The notes: generated by a model not told the origin, from the letters alone. DNA of 55,598 nt from Halomonas colorata (GCF_014897985.1 NZ_JABUZA010000032.1:1-55598); one strand, 5' to 3'; shown: positions 34,744 through 42,907, counted from the stretch's first letter. Numbers and translations: made by a program.

Positions 34744-34986
34744 ATGCAAACATTCACCGTTCACTATCAGGAACATGAGGTCATGTATGGCGTTCTGCTC
34801 TCGCAGGCACGTCGTCTGCATCTCACCCCTGAGCAGTTGATCCGTCGCATTCTGGCACGCGAGTTGGGAGGTATCAGTACACCACTGACGACCATCCGAC
34901 GCGAACGGGATCGTGACGACTTCTGGCTGAACAACGGCGCACTCACGTCACCCTTCCAACGGGAGGTGCGACATGGTGCCGTCTAA
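34744..34986 (+). CDS. Putative antitoxin-like partner of the MazF-like gene (80 aa)
   Basis: A small protein with a predicted helix pair (LTPEQLIRRILARELGG) in the middle and a charged tail that ends inside the next gene. TGGAGG precedes the ATG. The 14-bp overlap with the MazF/PemK-like gene and its small size fit an antitoxin, but the DNA-binding fold is not certain. Confidence 0.45.
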   Translation: MQTFTVHYQEHEVMYGVLLSQARRLHLTPEQLIRRILARELGGISTPLTTIRRERDRDDFWLNNGALTSPFQREVRHGAV

Positions 34987-35386
34987 CCATCACTTTGTTG
35001 GCAGTGTGATTTACGCCTGGATGCCCGAGTCTGAAACACCGCATCGTCCTGGGCCGAAATATCGGCCCGTGTTGATTGTGGATGTGGATGACGATAACGG
35101 CGCTGTGTGTATCGCACCTGGCACTACGCAGAAGCTCGATAGCGTGCTGCGTGGGCAAATCCTGATCGACACGCTACATGATGGCCAGGGATTGCAACAA
35201 ACTACCAAGTTCAAGATCGACAACGCCCGTTGGGTGCCTTGTACTCCGGCTTTTTTAATGGGGCATGGTCAGCACTATCGCTTTGCTGGTGCCATCCCGA
35301 TTTATAAAGTCCGCGAGTTATATGAGGTCGTCAAAGAGGCTGATCCTGAACTACGCCAACGTCGCTACACGTCTTTGACGGCGTAG
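34973..35386 (+). CDS. MazF/PemK-like protein, candidate toxin (137 aa)
   Basis: The N-terminus resembles the MazF/PemK barrel: GSVIYAWMPESE, then GPKYRPVLIVDVDDDNGAV, where RPVLIV is the usual conserved strand, followed by a mid-region of short strands (VLRGQILIDTLHD). It overlaps the preceding small gene by 14 bp. MazF-type toxins cut mRNA; addiction modules of this sort maintain SXT-like elements. The usual length is about 110 aa, so it is a divergent member. An inactive or regulatory role is possible. Confidence 0.5.
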   Translation: MVPSNHHFVGSVIYAWMPESETPHRPGPKYRPVLIVDVDDDNGAVCIAPGTTQKLDSVLRGQILIDTLHDGQGLQQTTKFKIDNARWVPCTPAFLMGHGQHYRFAGAIPIYKVRELYEVVKEADPELRQRRYTSLTA

Positions 35387-35403
35387 CGGCGCAAGATGAT
35401 TCA

Positions 35404-35442
35404 TCCCCAGGGGAGATAACGACTCCCTTGAGGGGGCGTGTC
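35404..35442 (+). ncRNA. Nested-hairpin leader, copy 11
   Basis: Inner GGGAG / CTCCC (loop ATAACGA), outer CCCC / GGGG, then GCGTGTC. It belongs to a longer primase leader that has a second hairpin at 35450. Confidence 0.6.
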
Positions 35443-35449
35443 TCCCTTC

Positions 35450-35500
35450 GGGGCTTCCCTAAAGCCCCTGCGTTCAACGCGGTGGTTTTCGGAAGCCCCG
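35450..35500 (+). ncRNA. Large inverted repeat in the primase leader
   Basis: A perfect pair of arms, GGGGCTTCC at 35450-35458 and GGAAGCCCC at 35491-35499 (one more pair at each flank). It encloses a small GCGTT / AACGC stem at about 35470-35480. The primase start is 22 nt downstream. Confidence 0.65.
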
Positions 35501-35521
35501 AAAACCAATGGAGACTCGCCC

Positions 35522-36763
35522 ATGATGATTGATCGTGACAGTGAATTTTTCAAAACCGATGAGGTGAAACGGGCAGCCCGAGGCAGCTGGGTGACGATTC
35601 TCAGTCATTTCAGCGCGTTGGCCCCCGCACTTGGCAAACCTGGTCGCCATGTTCCTTGCCCCAAGACGGGAGAGGGAACAGACGGCTTTCGGTTGTTTCC
35701 CCGTGATCTCGATGAAAGCGGTGGTGGCATTCACAATGATCCCAATGTCGGTGCGCTGACAGACGGATTTTCACTGCTGATGTGGCTCAACGACTGGGAT
35801 TTTCGCACGACCGTTACGGAAGTGGCGTTAATTCTGGGCATGGAACCCTACCGCAAGCGCCATGCAGGTCAGCCCAAGCGTGTGCATTCTGCACTGCGAC
35901 AGGCCAACCATGATGCACAGGCAACGGCGAAAGCGGCCAAGCAACGGCTGGCGCAACAACAGCAAGTGAATCAACAGGAACACCGGAAACGGTTGCAGAC
36001 GCTTTGGGGTGAAACTCTGGCGTTAACCGATCCTCGCTCGCAGGCCGTCAACGCCTATCTGGGTAGCCGTGGTATTGCGCATAGCGATGCCATGCTGAAC
36101 GCACTGGCCGCTGGCCATTCAGTGCGATTTCATCCAGAGCTGGCGTACTACGGTGCCATTGAGCGACAGGAAGTGACGGCTTCCGGTGAGGTGATCATCC
36201 AGGAACAGATAGCGGTACTGGGGCATTATCCTGCCTTGGTGGCGGCTATTCGGGATGAACACGGACAGATTTCGACCTTGCACCGTACCTACCTGTCACA
36301 CGATGGGGCAGGGAAGGCCAATGTCGATCATCCCCGCAAGATGCTCGCGCTGCCCCTTGGCATGAGCGTGACCGGCGGGGCCATCCCCTTAGCGATGCCT
36401 CGGGGTATTCTGGGGCTTGCTGAAGGTATGGAGACGGCTGCTGCCGCGTACAATGCCACACGTCTTCCAACATGGTCGTGTGTCAATGCCACGCTGCTGG
36501 CCGGTTTCAATCCTCCGTCTGACGTTCATACGCTGGTCGTATGGGCTGATCGTGACCGTTCCAGGGCCGGTGAAGTGGCCGCTGAACAACTCAAGGCACG
36601 GATGAAGGAAAAGGGTGTCAGGGTCGTGATCATGCTGCCCGATGCCATTATCCCAAACGATGCCAAAGGCATTGACTGGAATGACATGCTAAAGCAACAC
36701 GGCATACCGTCATTTCCGTCACGTCAGGCACTCATAGATAGCATCCATCAGGCAGTTTTATGA
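35522..36763 (+). CDS. DNA primase with C-terminal toprim domain (413 aa)
   Basis: A plasmid/ICE-type primase. The N-terminal region (to about residue 110) has the Cys/His-containing zinc-binding style of DUF7146 primases (GRHVPCPKTGEGTDGFRLF). The C-terminal toprim domain has GLAEGMETAAAAYNA with the catalytic Glu (about residue 300) and VVWADRDRSRAG with the DxD pair (about 340). It primes replication after transfer or during element replication. GGAG lies 8 nt before the ATG at 35522. The topoisomerase III gene follows after three small genes. Confidence 0.8.
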   Translation: MMIDRDSEFFKTDEVKRAARGSWVTILSHFSALAPALGKPGRHVPCPKTGEGTDGFRLFPRDLDESGGGIHNDPNVGALTDGFSLLMWLNDWDFRTTVTEVALILGMEPYRKRHAGQPKRVHSALRQANHDAQATAKAAKQRLAQQQQVNQQEHRKRLQTLWGETLALTDPRSQAVNAYLGSRGIAHSDAMLNALAAGHSVRFHPELAYYGAIERQEVTASGEVIIQEQIAVLGHYPALVAAIRDEHGQISTLHRTYLSHDGAGKANVDHPRKMLALPLGMSVTGGAIPLAMPRGILGLAEGMETAAAAYNATRLPTWSCVNATLLAGFNPPSDVHTLVVWADRDRSRAGEVAAEQLKARMKEKGVRVVIMLPDAIIPNDAKGIDWNDMLKQHGIPSFPSRQALIDSIHQAVL

Positions 36764-36791
36764 TGGCGGGTCTATCGCAACATTTAATTTC

Positions 36792-36835
36792 AACCCACGG
36801 GGTAATGCGCCCCGTGGGGGCATTACCCCCTCAAA
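36792..36835 (+). ncRNA. Nested-hairpin leader, copy 12
   Basis: Inner CACGGGG / CCCCGTG (7 bp, loop TAATGCG), outer ACCC / GGGG-type pairs, and a repeated GTAATGC motif before and after. No GTGTG tail. It lies 17 nt before the next start. Confidence 0.6.
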
Positions 36836-36851
36836 AAATGAGGTAATGCTT

Positions 36852-37142
36852 ATGAAGTCAATCAAAAAACGCTGGAAAGCGCTGAAACTCGGGGGAGCTA
36901 ATGTCCCTCCTTTGCATAGCGTACCGCCTGCTACTCTCTTGGAAGTCTCCAAAGACCTTCGCAAGATGGGACTTGGCGTGCTGGGTACTGGCGCAGGTAG
37001 TGTATTGCTGTCAGGAAGCGGTTTGACCGCCTTTTTTCTGACCCTTTTGCTACTAGGTGCAGGTGCGTTAATCTGGGTAGTGGCTATCGTTCTCGATGCC
37101 GCTGCCCGTCATGCAGATGAGGTTGCCAACAAGGAGTCCTAA
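36852..37142 (+). CDS. Hypothetical membrane protein (96 aa)
   Basis: Basic N-terminus, then two hydrophobic segments (LGVLGTGAGSVLLSGSG and LTAFFLTLLLLGAGALIWVV). ATGAGGTAATGCTT supplies the ribosome-binding site for the ATG at 36852. A 36-residue membrane peptide gene follows after one base. Confidence 0.55.
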   Translation: MKSIKKRWKALKLGGANVPPLHSVPPATLLEVSKDLRKMGLGVLGTGAGSVLLSGSGLTAFFLTLLLLGAGALIWVVAIVLDAAARHADEVANKES

Positions 37143-37143
37143 C

Positions 37144-37254
37144 ATGGCGCTCTATGTGACAATATCCCTATTCACTTTGCTGTTTTGCAGCATTGGGCTT
37201 TACGGGATTTTCATTGCTCACCGAATCATTGCAAACAGCGACAAGCACAAGTGA
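37144..37254 (+). CDS. 36-residue single-TM microprotein
   Basis: Reads MALYVTISLFTLLFCSIGLY then a short charged tail ending SDKHK. It is a complete TM helix with basic C-terminus, so it would sit with the N-terminus outside. GGAG lies upstream within the end of the previous gene. A terminator follows directly, so it is the last gene of this run. Confidence 0.55.
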   Translation: MALYVTISLFTLLFCSIGLYGIFIAHRIIANSDKHK

Positions 37255-37285
37255 AACCCCTTGCCATACCGGCTTGGGGTTTTTC
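37254..37285 (+). terminator. Rho-independent terminator
   Basis: AAACCCC pairs with GGGGTTT across a 15-nt interrupted loop, followed by Ts. It ends the gene run that starts at the second 50-bp repeat. Confidence 0.75.
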
Positions 37286-37430
37286 ACTTTTTGGAAAGCA
37301 TTGACTCTGACTCTATCTCATTAATCAACAAATAGATGAAACCTTTACCCCGATTTTTCCTACCTCCGCAGCCGTTGACTGACGCCTAAGTGTTGTAGCG
37401 TATCCGATAACCAGTCTCAGGAGCCTTTTT
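37286..37430. other. Intergenic region before the topoisomerase run
   Basis: 145 bp without a gene; it presumably holds the promoter for the next genes. No clear operator or repeat was seen. Confidence 0.3.
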
Positions 37431-37640
37431 ATGCCGGATGCGCCGTTTCGATACCGTCCTTATCCCTACTCACCCCTGTCTGCCTCCATCGAGGCGCTAG
37501 AAAGCACCATCCAGCGCCACCGCCATCACATTTCACGCTATAGACGCGACAACGAAAGGCGAGTTCAAGAGTGCGCGGCGCTGGAAGCCGATCAGCACTG
37601 CCATGCGACGCCAACCCGTCCAATCCCCACACAGTATTAA
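37431..37640 (+). CDS. Small basic hypothetical protein (69 aa)
   Basis: Pro/Tyr-rich start (PFRYRPYPYSPLSASI), then a basic helix (STIQRHRHHISRYRRDNERR). GGAG precedes the ATG at good spacing. It ends 11 bp before the topoisomerase start, so the two are probably co-transcribed. Confidence 0.45.
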   Translation: MPDAPFRYRPYPYSPLSASIEALESTIQRHRHHISRYRRDNERRVQECAALEADQHCHATPTRPIPTQY

Positions 37641-37651
37641 GAGGCCAATCC

Positions 37652-40432
37652 ATGTCAATACGCCTGGTCATTGCTGAAAAACCCAACGTCGCCAGAGCTA
37701 TAGCAGAAGCCTTGTCGTCTGGACGCCCCACGCGGAATGCGGACGGTATTTTCGAGGTCGATGAAAACCGAATCGTGGCATGTGCGGGTCATATCCTTGA
37801 GCAGTACGATCCTCAAGACTATGACGAGCGCTATAAACGCTGGTCGATAGACGACCTGCCGATTCATCCTGATCCCTGGAAGCTGAAATCGCCCAACGAT
37901 GCAGGCAAAAAGAAGATGCTGGCGCAGATCAAGAAGGGGATGCAAGGGGCAGGCGAAGTCTGTAATGCTGGAGATTTGGACGCCGAAGGGAACATGTTGG
38001 TTGATGAGGTGATCGAGTACCTGGGCTGGCAGGGGCCGGTGAGCCGTGTGCTGATCGCGGATTTGAACCCGTCCCCCATTCGCAAAGCCTTTCAGAACCT
38101 CAAGCCCAACGCGAACTTTGCCCATCTGACACGACGAGCCACCACGCGCTCCAGGGCGGACTGGCTGCTGGGTATGAACTGTAGCCGCCTGTACAGCAAG
38201 TTGTCGGATCAGGCGGGTGTTAAGGCCACACTATCTGTCGGGCGTGTGCAAAGTGCCGTATTAGGACTGGTGGCCCAGCGTGATCTCGACATCCAGCATT
38301 TTACCCCGCACAACTACTACGATGTAGAGCTGGCTGTTCGTCATGGTAACGGGGCGTTTATAGCCAAGTGGCACCCCCGAGACGGACAGCCAGGGTTGGA
38401 CGAGGCCGGTCGGCTGGTTGACCCTGATGTATTGGCGCAACTGGAAAGCCAGGTGCCAGGAGCCGTTTCCATTTTGGCCTCGCAAACCGAGCGCAAAAAA
38501 CAGCGTGCGCCGCTGCCGTACTCATTAAGCGACTTGCAGAAGGCCGCCAACCAGCAACTTGGCTTGGATATGCAGGCAGTATTGGACATCGCGCAAAAAC
38601 TCTATGAAAAGGATCGGTTGTTGACGTACCCCCGTACCGACACGGGCTATCTTCCGAACGATCAGCATGGTGCCGCCAGTGCAACGCTGGAAGCGGTTGG
38701 CGCTAACCTGGACACGTTGACGGAGGCGGCCCAGAAAGCCGATCCAGGTATCATGTCCCGCGCTTTTAATGACAAGAAGGTGACGGCGCACCACGGTATC
38801 ATCCCGACAGAAAAGGTGTCTGTCGCCGATGTGGCCAACCTGACAGCGCAGGAGCGGTCTATTTACGAGATGGTGTGTCGGCGTTATGTCGCTCAGTTCA
38901 TGCCTGACGCACTCTATGATGCGACTCAGATCGAGGTGGGACTACCGGATGCCTCTGGGGAGCGTTTTGTTGCCCGTGGCAAGGTCTGGATCGAACAGGG
39001 CTGGCGCGAAGTGGTGTATGCGGGGGTAACGGAAACAAAAGACGACGACGATGCCGGTGCCGAAGGTGACAAAGATCAATCTTTGCCCGCCACGCAGACA
39101 GGAGATGTGGCCGAAGGCACGTCGATTCTTGGTGAAAAGAAGGTCACAAAGCCACCAAAACCGTACACTGATAGCACCTTGATTACGGCGATGACGAATA
39201 TACACCGTTTCGTCAAAAACCCTGAAACAAAGAAGAATTTACGCGAAAATGATGGTATTGGCACCGAAGCAACGCGAGCCGGTATCGTCAAAAAGCTGGT
39301 CGAGCAACACAAACACCTAAAGCGTGAGAAGAAAACCATCCGCGTGACGCCTAGCGGGCTGTTTCACTACCGTTTGATGCCGCCTGAACTGAGCACACCG
39401 GATATGGCCGGTATCTTTGAGGCGGCGCTTCGCAATGTGGAAGATGGCAGCCTGTCCATGGACGCTTTTCTGGCGCAAATGGACGCGTTTATTCGCTCGC
39501 AGCTCGCGCCTGACGCGCAAACACGATGGCTGAAGCAAGCCAGGGAACTGGCCCCCAAGGAAAAGGCGTCTGAGTATTCATGTCGACATTGTGGGAACGC
39601 GCTATACCAACGTACAGCCACGACCAAGCAGAAAAAGCAGCTGACTTTCTATGTATGCCTGGAACCCGAATGTGGGTGTCACTTCAGGACGGAAAACGGG
39701 CAACCCACGACCTGTTTCAAGGGGCCGTTAAAATCGCATGACGATGCCGAACTACAGCGCCAGCGCGAGAATGCTTTGGCCAACGCGCCCCAATGCCCAG
39801 AGTGTCATAATCCACTTCAGCGCTTCAAACAGAAGGGCAAAGACAACTATTTCTGGCGCTGTCAGGACTACCAGGGGCAAGCATCCTGTGACTCGCTATT
39901 CGGTGATCAGGACGGCGCGCCTGGGTCAGCGTTCGTGATTCGGGGAGAAAAAGTCGAGCGACAACCTGACGGCCCGCTTTGTCCTGTCTGCCATGAGCAC
40001 CACACCTTCAAGGGAAAAACGAAGAAAGATCAGCATCCTATATTGGTCTGCCGTCAATGCGATTCGATATGTTATGCCGACACCGATGGCTCACCAGGGC
40101 GCGTTTTCAGGGAACGCGGCGAATGGGCGAAAAGTCCCTTAACAGGGCCAGCCTGTCCGGTCTGTGGTGCCGAGAAAACCGCGAGCCTCTTGTCCAAGAA
40201 AAAGAAGCCGCTTTGGGCGTGCGATGCCTGCGATTCGATGGGAATGCGTGATGACCAGGATCAGGCCAAGCCTGCCTTCAAGGTACGCGGTGAGATGCCG
40301 AGCAATCCATCGGTATCAGGAAAAACGGATGCAAGCAAAGGGCAGAAAGGCACGTCGGCTGACGCCAATCGTGTGCGCCTTGATGATCCTGACGATCCCG
40401 AAGAACCTATAACACGCGGATTTTATTCTTAA
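37652..40432 (+). CDS. topB: DNA topoisomerase III (926 aa)
   Basis: Type IA topoisomerase. The toprim motif NAGDLDAEGNMLVDEV (about residues 105-120) supplies the acidic metal-binding residues. The active-site Tyr is residue 326 in DRLLTYPRTDTGYLP. GIGTEATRAGIVKKL marks the core end. The C-terminal about 270 residues hold four zinc-ribbon repeats (CRHCG, CPECH, CPVCH, CPVCG) that bind single-stranded DNA. This is longer than E. coli TopB (653 aa) because of these repeats. GAGG lies before the ATG at 37652. Decatenation after transfer or replication of the element is the likely role. Confidence 0.92.
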   Translation: MSIRLVIAEKPNVARAIAEALSSGRPTRNADGIFEVDENRIVACAGHILEQYDPQDYDERYKRWSIDDLPIHPDPWKLKSPNDAGKKKMLAQIKKGMQGAGEVCNAGDLDAEGNMLVDEVIEYLGWQGPVSRVLIADLNPSPIRKAFQNLKPNANFAHLTRRATTRSRADWLLGMNCSRLYSKLSDQAGVKATLSVGRVQSAVLGLVAQRDLDIQHFTPHNYYDVELAVRHGNGAFIAKWHPRDGQPGLDEAGRLVDPDVLAQLESQVPGAVSILASQTERKKQRAPLPYSLSDLQKAANQQLGLDMQAVLDIAQKLYEKDRLLTYPRTDTGYLPNDQHGAASATLEAVGANLDTLTEAAQKADPGIMSRAFNDKKVTAHHGIIPTEKVSVADVANLTAQERSIYEMVCRRYVAQFMPDALYDATQIEVGLPDASGERFVARGKVWIEQGWREVVYAGVTETKDDDDAGAEGDKDQSLPATQTGDVAEGTSILGEKKVTKPPKPYTDSTLITAMTNIHRFVKNPETKKNLRENDGIGTEATRAGIVKKLVEQHKHLKREKKTIRVTPSGLFHYRLMPPELSTPDMAGIFEAALRNVEDGSLSMDAFLAQMDAFIRSQLAPDAQTRWLKQARELAPKEKASEYSCRHCGNALYQRTATTKQKKQLTFYVCLEPECGCHFRTENGQPTTCFKGPLKSHDDAELQRQRENALANAPQCPECHNPLQRFKQKGKDNYFWRCQDYQGQASCDSLFGDQDGAPGSAFVIRGEKVERQPDGPLCPVCHEHHTFKGKTKKDQHPILVCRQCDSICYADTDGSPGRVFRERGEWAKSPLTGPACPVCGAEKTASLLSKKKKPLWACDACDSMGMRDDQDQAKPAFKVRGEMPSNPSVSGKTDASKGQKGTSADANRVRLDDPDDPEEPITRGFYS

Positions 40433-40600
40433 TCATTTCGCAATCGAGCCTCGATTTTGATATTACCTGCTTCTCGGGTAGGTGTTACCCGTCACAGTGT
40501 TGAGCCAGATACCTGGGGAGCAGCTTTACGTCCAAACGTGCCATCCTGAAGGGGCATTCACCGCAAACTTTCTCAGAATTCGCGTATGGGGATCGGTGAT

Positions 40601-40715
40601 AACCTTTTTTTCATCCTTAAATAGTTGATATTAAACAAATTATATTATTTTTTTGACTTTGCGACTGATTTTTCTACTTTTATAAAGCATTGATTTTTAT
40701 ATCTTTATCAAGAGG
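40601..40715. other. Very AT-rich island
   Basis: About 115 bp of A/T-rich sequence with T7-T8 runs, strongly different from the flanks. It contains TTGACT at 40653 that could be a -35, but no good -10 at the right spacing. Possible DNA-unwinding or H-NS-type silencing site; undecided. Confidence 0.35.
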
Positions 40716-40894
40716 CATAAAAGCAATGAGCGTAAAACAGGCAAAACTGTTTAGCTTTCCAAGCCTCCGGTGACATAGCCAAACGCCAATCGCCGGTAAC
40801 ATGGTTGTCAGCAATCAGATGATGATTTGCTGCATGGTTGATCCTCGATTCCTTTGGTGCTTTTTCAGCATCCTGGTGCCTCCCATAGCACATC

Positions 40895-40924
40895 GCCCGC
40901 ACACCCTCCAGCGGGCGTTTTTTT
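40895..40924 (+). terminator. Rho-independent terminator
   Basis: CGCCCGC pairs with GCGGGCG around ACACCCTCCA and is followed by seven Ts. It ends transcription from the topoisomerase side before the integrase gene. The 460 bp between the topoisomerase stop and this terminator hold no convincing gene. Confidence 0.8.
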
Positions 40925-41010
40925 ATGCGCATTGCCTAAGCCCGTTTTCTAAATCGAATCTCTACAGCAAAATCGTCGCCAGGTTTCAGGGGCCGGTTGA
41001 CCTGAGCTGA

Positions 41011-41052
41011 TTCTATAACTACCTTTAACCAGCATTAAATATAGTTATAGAA
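41011..41052. repeat. Perfect 11-bp inverted repeat upstream of the integrase
   Basis: TTCTATAACTA (41011-41021) and its exact complement TAGTTATAGAA (41042-41052) are separated by 20 bp, 132 bp before the integrase start. It could be an operator, a recombination site of the integrase, or a pair of Ter-like sites. Confidence 0.6.
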
Positions 41053-41184
41053 TGGCATGAACAAAGGGGTTCCAGCGTGCTGACAAGATTAGCCACCGCT
41101 GTTTTAAACTTGAGCTTCAATGATGATTACGGCCTTTACTGATACCGTGTATAAGGTATCCGTTGTATTTTGGAGAAAATCGCT

Positions 41185-42324
41185 ATGCACCAGGACAAAT
41201 CGCTCGTGGGTGTGAGCCAGTCAAACGCGCTGGCCGGTGTGTTACCTGCATCAGCCTCAACCGGCTTGATGGATTATGAAACACCGCCTGTTCGGGTGCG
41301 GCATGATCTGAGCCAGCCGTTTCCCCGTGGTCTGAATCCTGCCCACCGGCATTTGCGCAACCAGGAATCCGCCGCGAGCGCATCTTCAAAGCGGAGTCTC
41401 ATTAACGAAATTGCCACCAAGGCACTCGGGGCTCCCCAGCCGCCAAAACTGGCAGCACCCAATGGTGACGGTCGTGCGCTTCACCCTAATCAAGCCTTTG
41501 CTTATGACTATGTGGACTGGGCTACGCTGACGCCGGATGTGGTCAGCGAGATACTGGCCAGCTATCGTGACGCGGGCATGTCGCCAGCCAAACGCAATGC
41601 CGTGCGCTCTGTCATACGGGGCATTGCGACAGAAGCCTGGATGCTCGATCAGATCAGTCATGCCACCCTGGATCGCATCAAGCAGGTCAAATCCGCCCGC
41701 TATTCACACGCCAAACGAGCGGGAACCGCCCATAGCGCCCAGACCATACGAGCCTTGCTCGATTTATGTGATGAGAAACCGACGGCGCGTGATTTTCGAG
41801 ATGGCCTGATGATTGCGATGATGGCGGCGGTAGGTTTGCGGCGTGCGGAAACGGTCAGTATCCAGCTCAAGGACATCGACTTTGCGACAAACGAGATCAC
41901 GGTTGAGGGTAAAGGCCAAAAGCAGCGCACACTGACATTGCCGGATTGTGTGGCCTGGCGACTCAATGAGTATCTGGATCAGTACCGTGGGCGTGACGCG
42001 GGCTATCTGTTCAATCCTATTTGGGTGAAACAGAAAGCACCGGCCAAAGAGTATCTGAAAACACCGTTAAGCCTGTGCAGCGTCAATAATCGTCTGGAGC
42101 GCTTACGCAAGATGTTACCGGATAACTTGCAGCTGGCTCCCCACGATCTAAGGCGCACCTGTGCAACAGACCTGCGTGAAGCCGGTATGTCGATGCGGGA
42201 AATTCAGGTAGTGTTGGGTCATGCGTCGGTGGTGACAACCGAGCGGTATGTTCTCGACGAAACCAAAGATCATCGGGAAAAAGCCGCTCGGTTGCAGTCA
42301 GGTCGGTTTGGTTATAAGTTCTGA
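41185..42324 (+). CDS. Tyrosine-type site-specific integrase (379 aa)
   Basis: Phage-integrase family. An N-terminal SAM-like core-binding domain (about residues 80-170) is followed by the catalytic domain: AAVGLRRAETVSIQ (first Arg), HDLRRTCAT (His-x-x-Arg), GHASVVTTERYVLDE (third His and nucleophile Tyr). The closest style is XerC/D-like plasmid/ICE integrases. GGAG lies before the ATG at 41185; another ATG five codons upstream lacks a site. It ends the backbone block. The perfect inverted repeat upstream may be its site or operator. Confidence 0.88.
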   Translation: MHQDKSLVGVSQSNALAGVLPASASTGLMDYETPPVRVRHDLSQPFPRGLNPAHRHLRNQESAASASSKRSLINEIATKALGAPQPPKLAAPNGDGRALHPNQAFAYDYVDWATLTPDVVSEILASYRDAGMSPAKRNAVRSVIRGIATEAWMLDQISHATLDRIKQVKSARYSHAKRAGTAHSAQTIRALLDLCDEKPTARDFRDGLMIAMMAAVGLRRAETVSIQLKDIDFATNEITVEGKGQKQRTLTLPDCVAWRLNEYLDQYRGRDAGYLFNPIWVKQKAPAKEYLKTPLSLCSVNNRLERLRKMLPDNLQLAPHDLRRTCATDLREAGMSMREIQVVLGHASVVTTERYVLDETKDHREKAARLQSGRFGYKF

Positions 42325-42332
42325 CACCCACC

Positions 42333-42695
42333 TTAATACAATATTTTGTAAGAAAGTTGGGCGTTATCAGGAGCAATTTGATTACCGGCAGTGTCTTCCC
42401 CAACCACTGTCTCCCCTGGCGTCCCTTGACCCAGTGCATACTCCCCACTACTGTCGACGCGGATGTTACTCGGAGGCTCCGGCGCATTGATACCAGGCGG
42501 CACAAGATAGGTTGCCGTTGCACCTCCTGACGCCTCAAGGTTTAACACCTCGCCGCTGGTGACGAGTTCATTCAAAATGATGCTGATTGCCTGCGGCAAC
42601 CGTTGCGCTGCCCAGGCTCACGCCCTCACGCTCGACGGTAATCGTTTCGCCTTCGCGCCCGCGTCCGGTCAAAACACTGCCATCAGAATTAACTG
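42333..42695 (-). pseudogene. Broken Bap/Ig-repeat adhesin fragment
   Basis: The minus strand reads VNSDGSVLTGRGREGETITV (bacterial Ig-like repeat of large biofilm adhesins) in one frame, hits a stop, and then continues the same kind of repeat in another frame: LNELVTSGEVLNLEASGG. A frameshift near 42575 explains the change. Neither end is intact. It is a leftover of a giant adhesin gene placed immediately beside the integrase. Confidence 0.55.
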
Positions 42696-42742
42696 AAATG
42701 TCCCCTATATAAGAATCCTGAAATGTCCCCTATATAAGAATC
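42693..42742 (+). repeat. Tandem 25-bp repeat (two copies)
   Basis: The unit CTGAAATGTCCCCTATATAA plus GAATC occurs at 42693-42717 and again at 42718-42742 without a gap. It lies at the junction between the adhesin remnant and the next gene, and may be the end of a lost insertion element. Confidence 0.75.
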
Positions 42743-42907
42743 GGGTGGGTTCAAGCCTGTAACGGTTGCTCCCAGTTTCACGATACCAAGCAACCTGTAG
42801 GCACCATCGGCCCGCAAGCACGGTTTTCTAGGCAGTTTTGGCGCTGGGAAATCTTGGTCGACTTGCTATACTGATATAGGTAAACGAACTTTCAGCGGAG
42901 AGGCGCT

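Noticed and set aside
40725..40772. 15-codon frame reading MSVKQAKLFSFPSLR
   Set aside because: Too short, without a clear ribosome-binding site or partner gene; chance cannot be excluded.
41185..42324. tRNA-gene attachment site beside the integrase
   Set aside because: No tRNA-like cloverleaf or repeated att core was recognised on either side of the integrase within the window.
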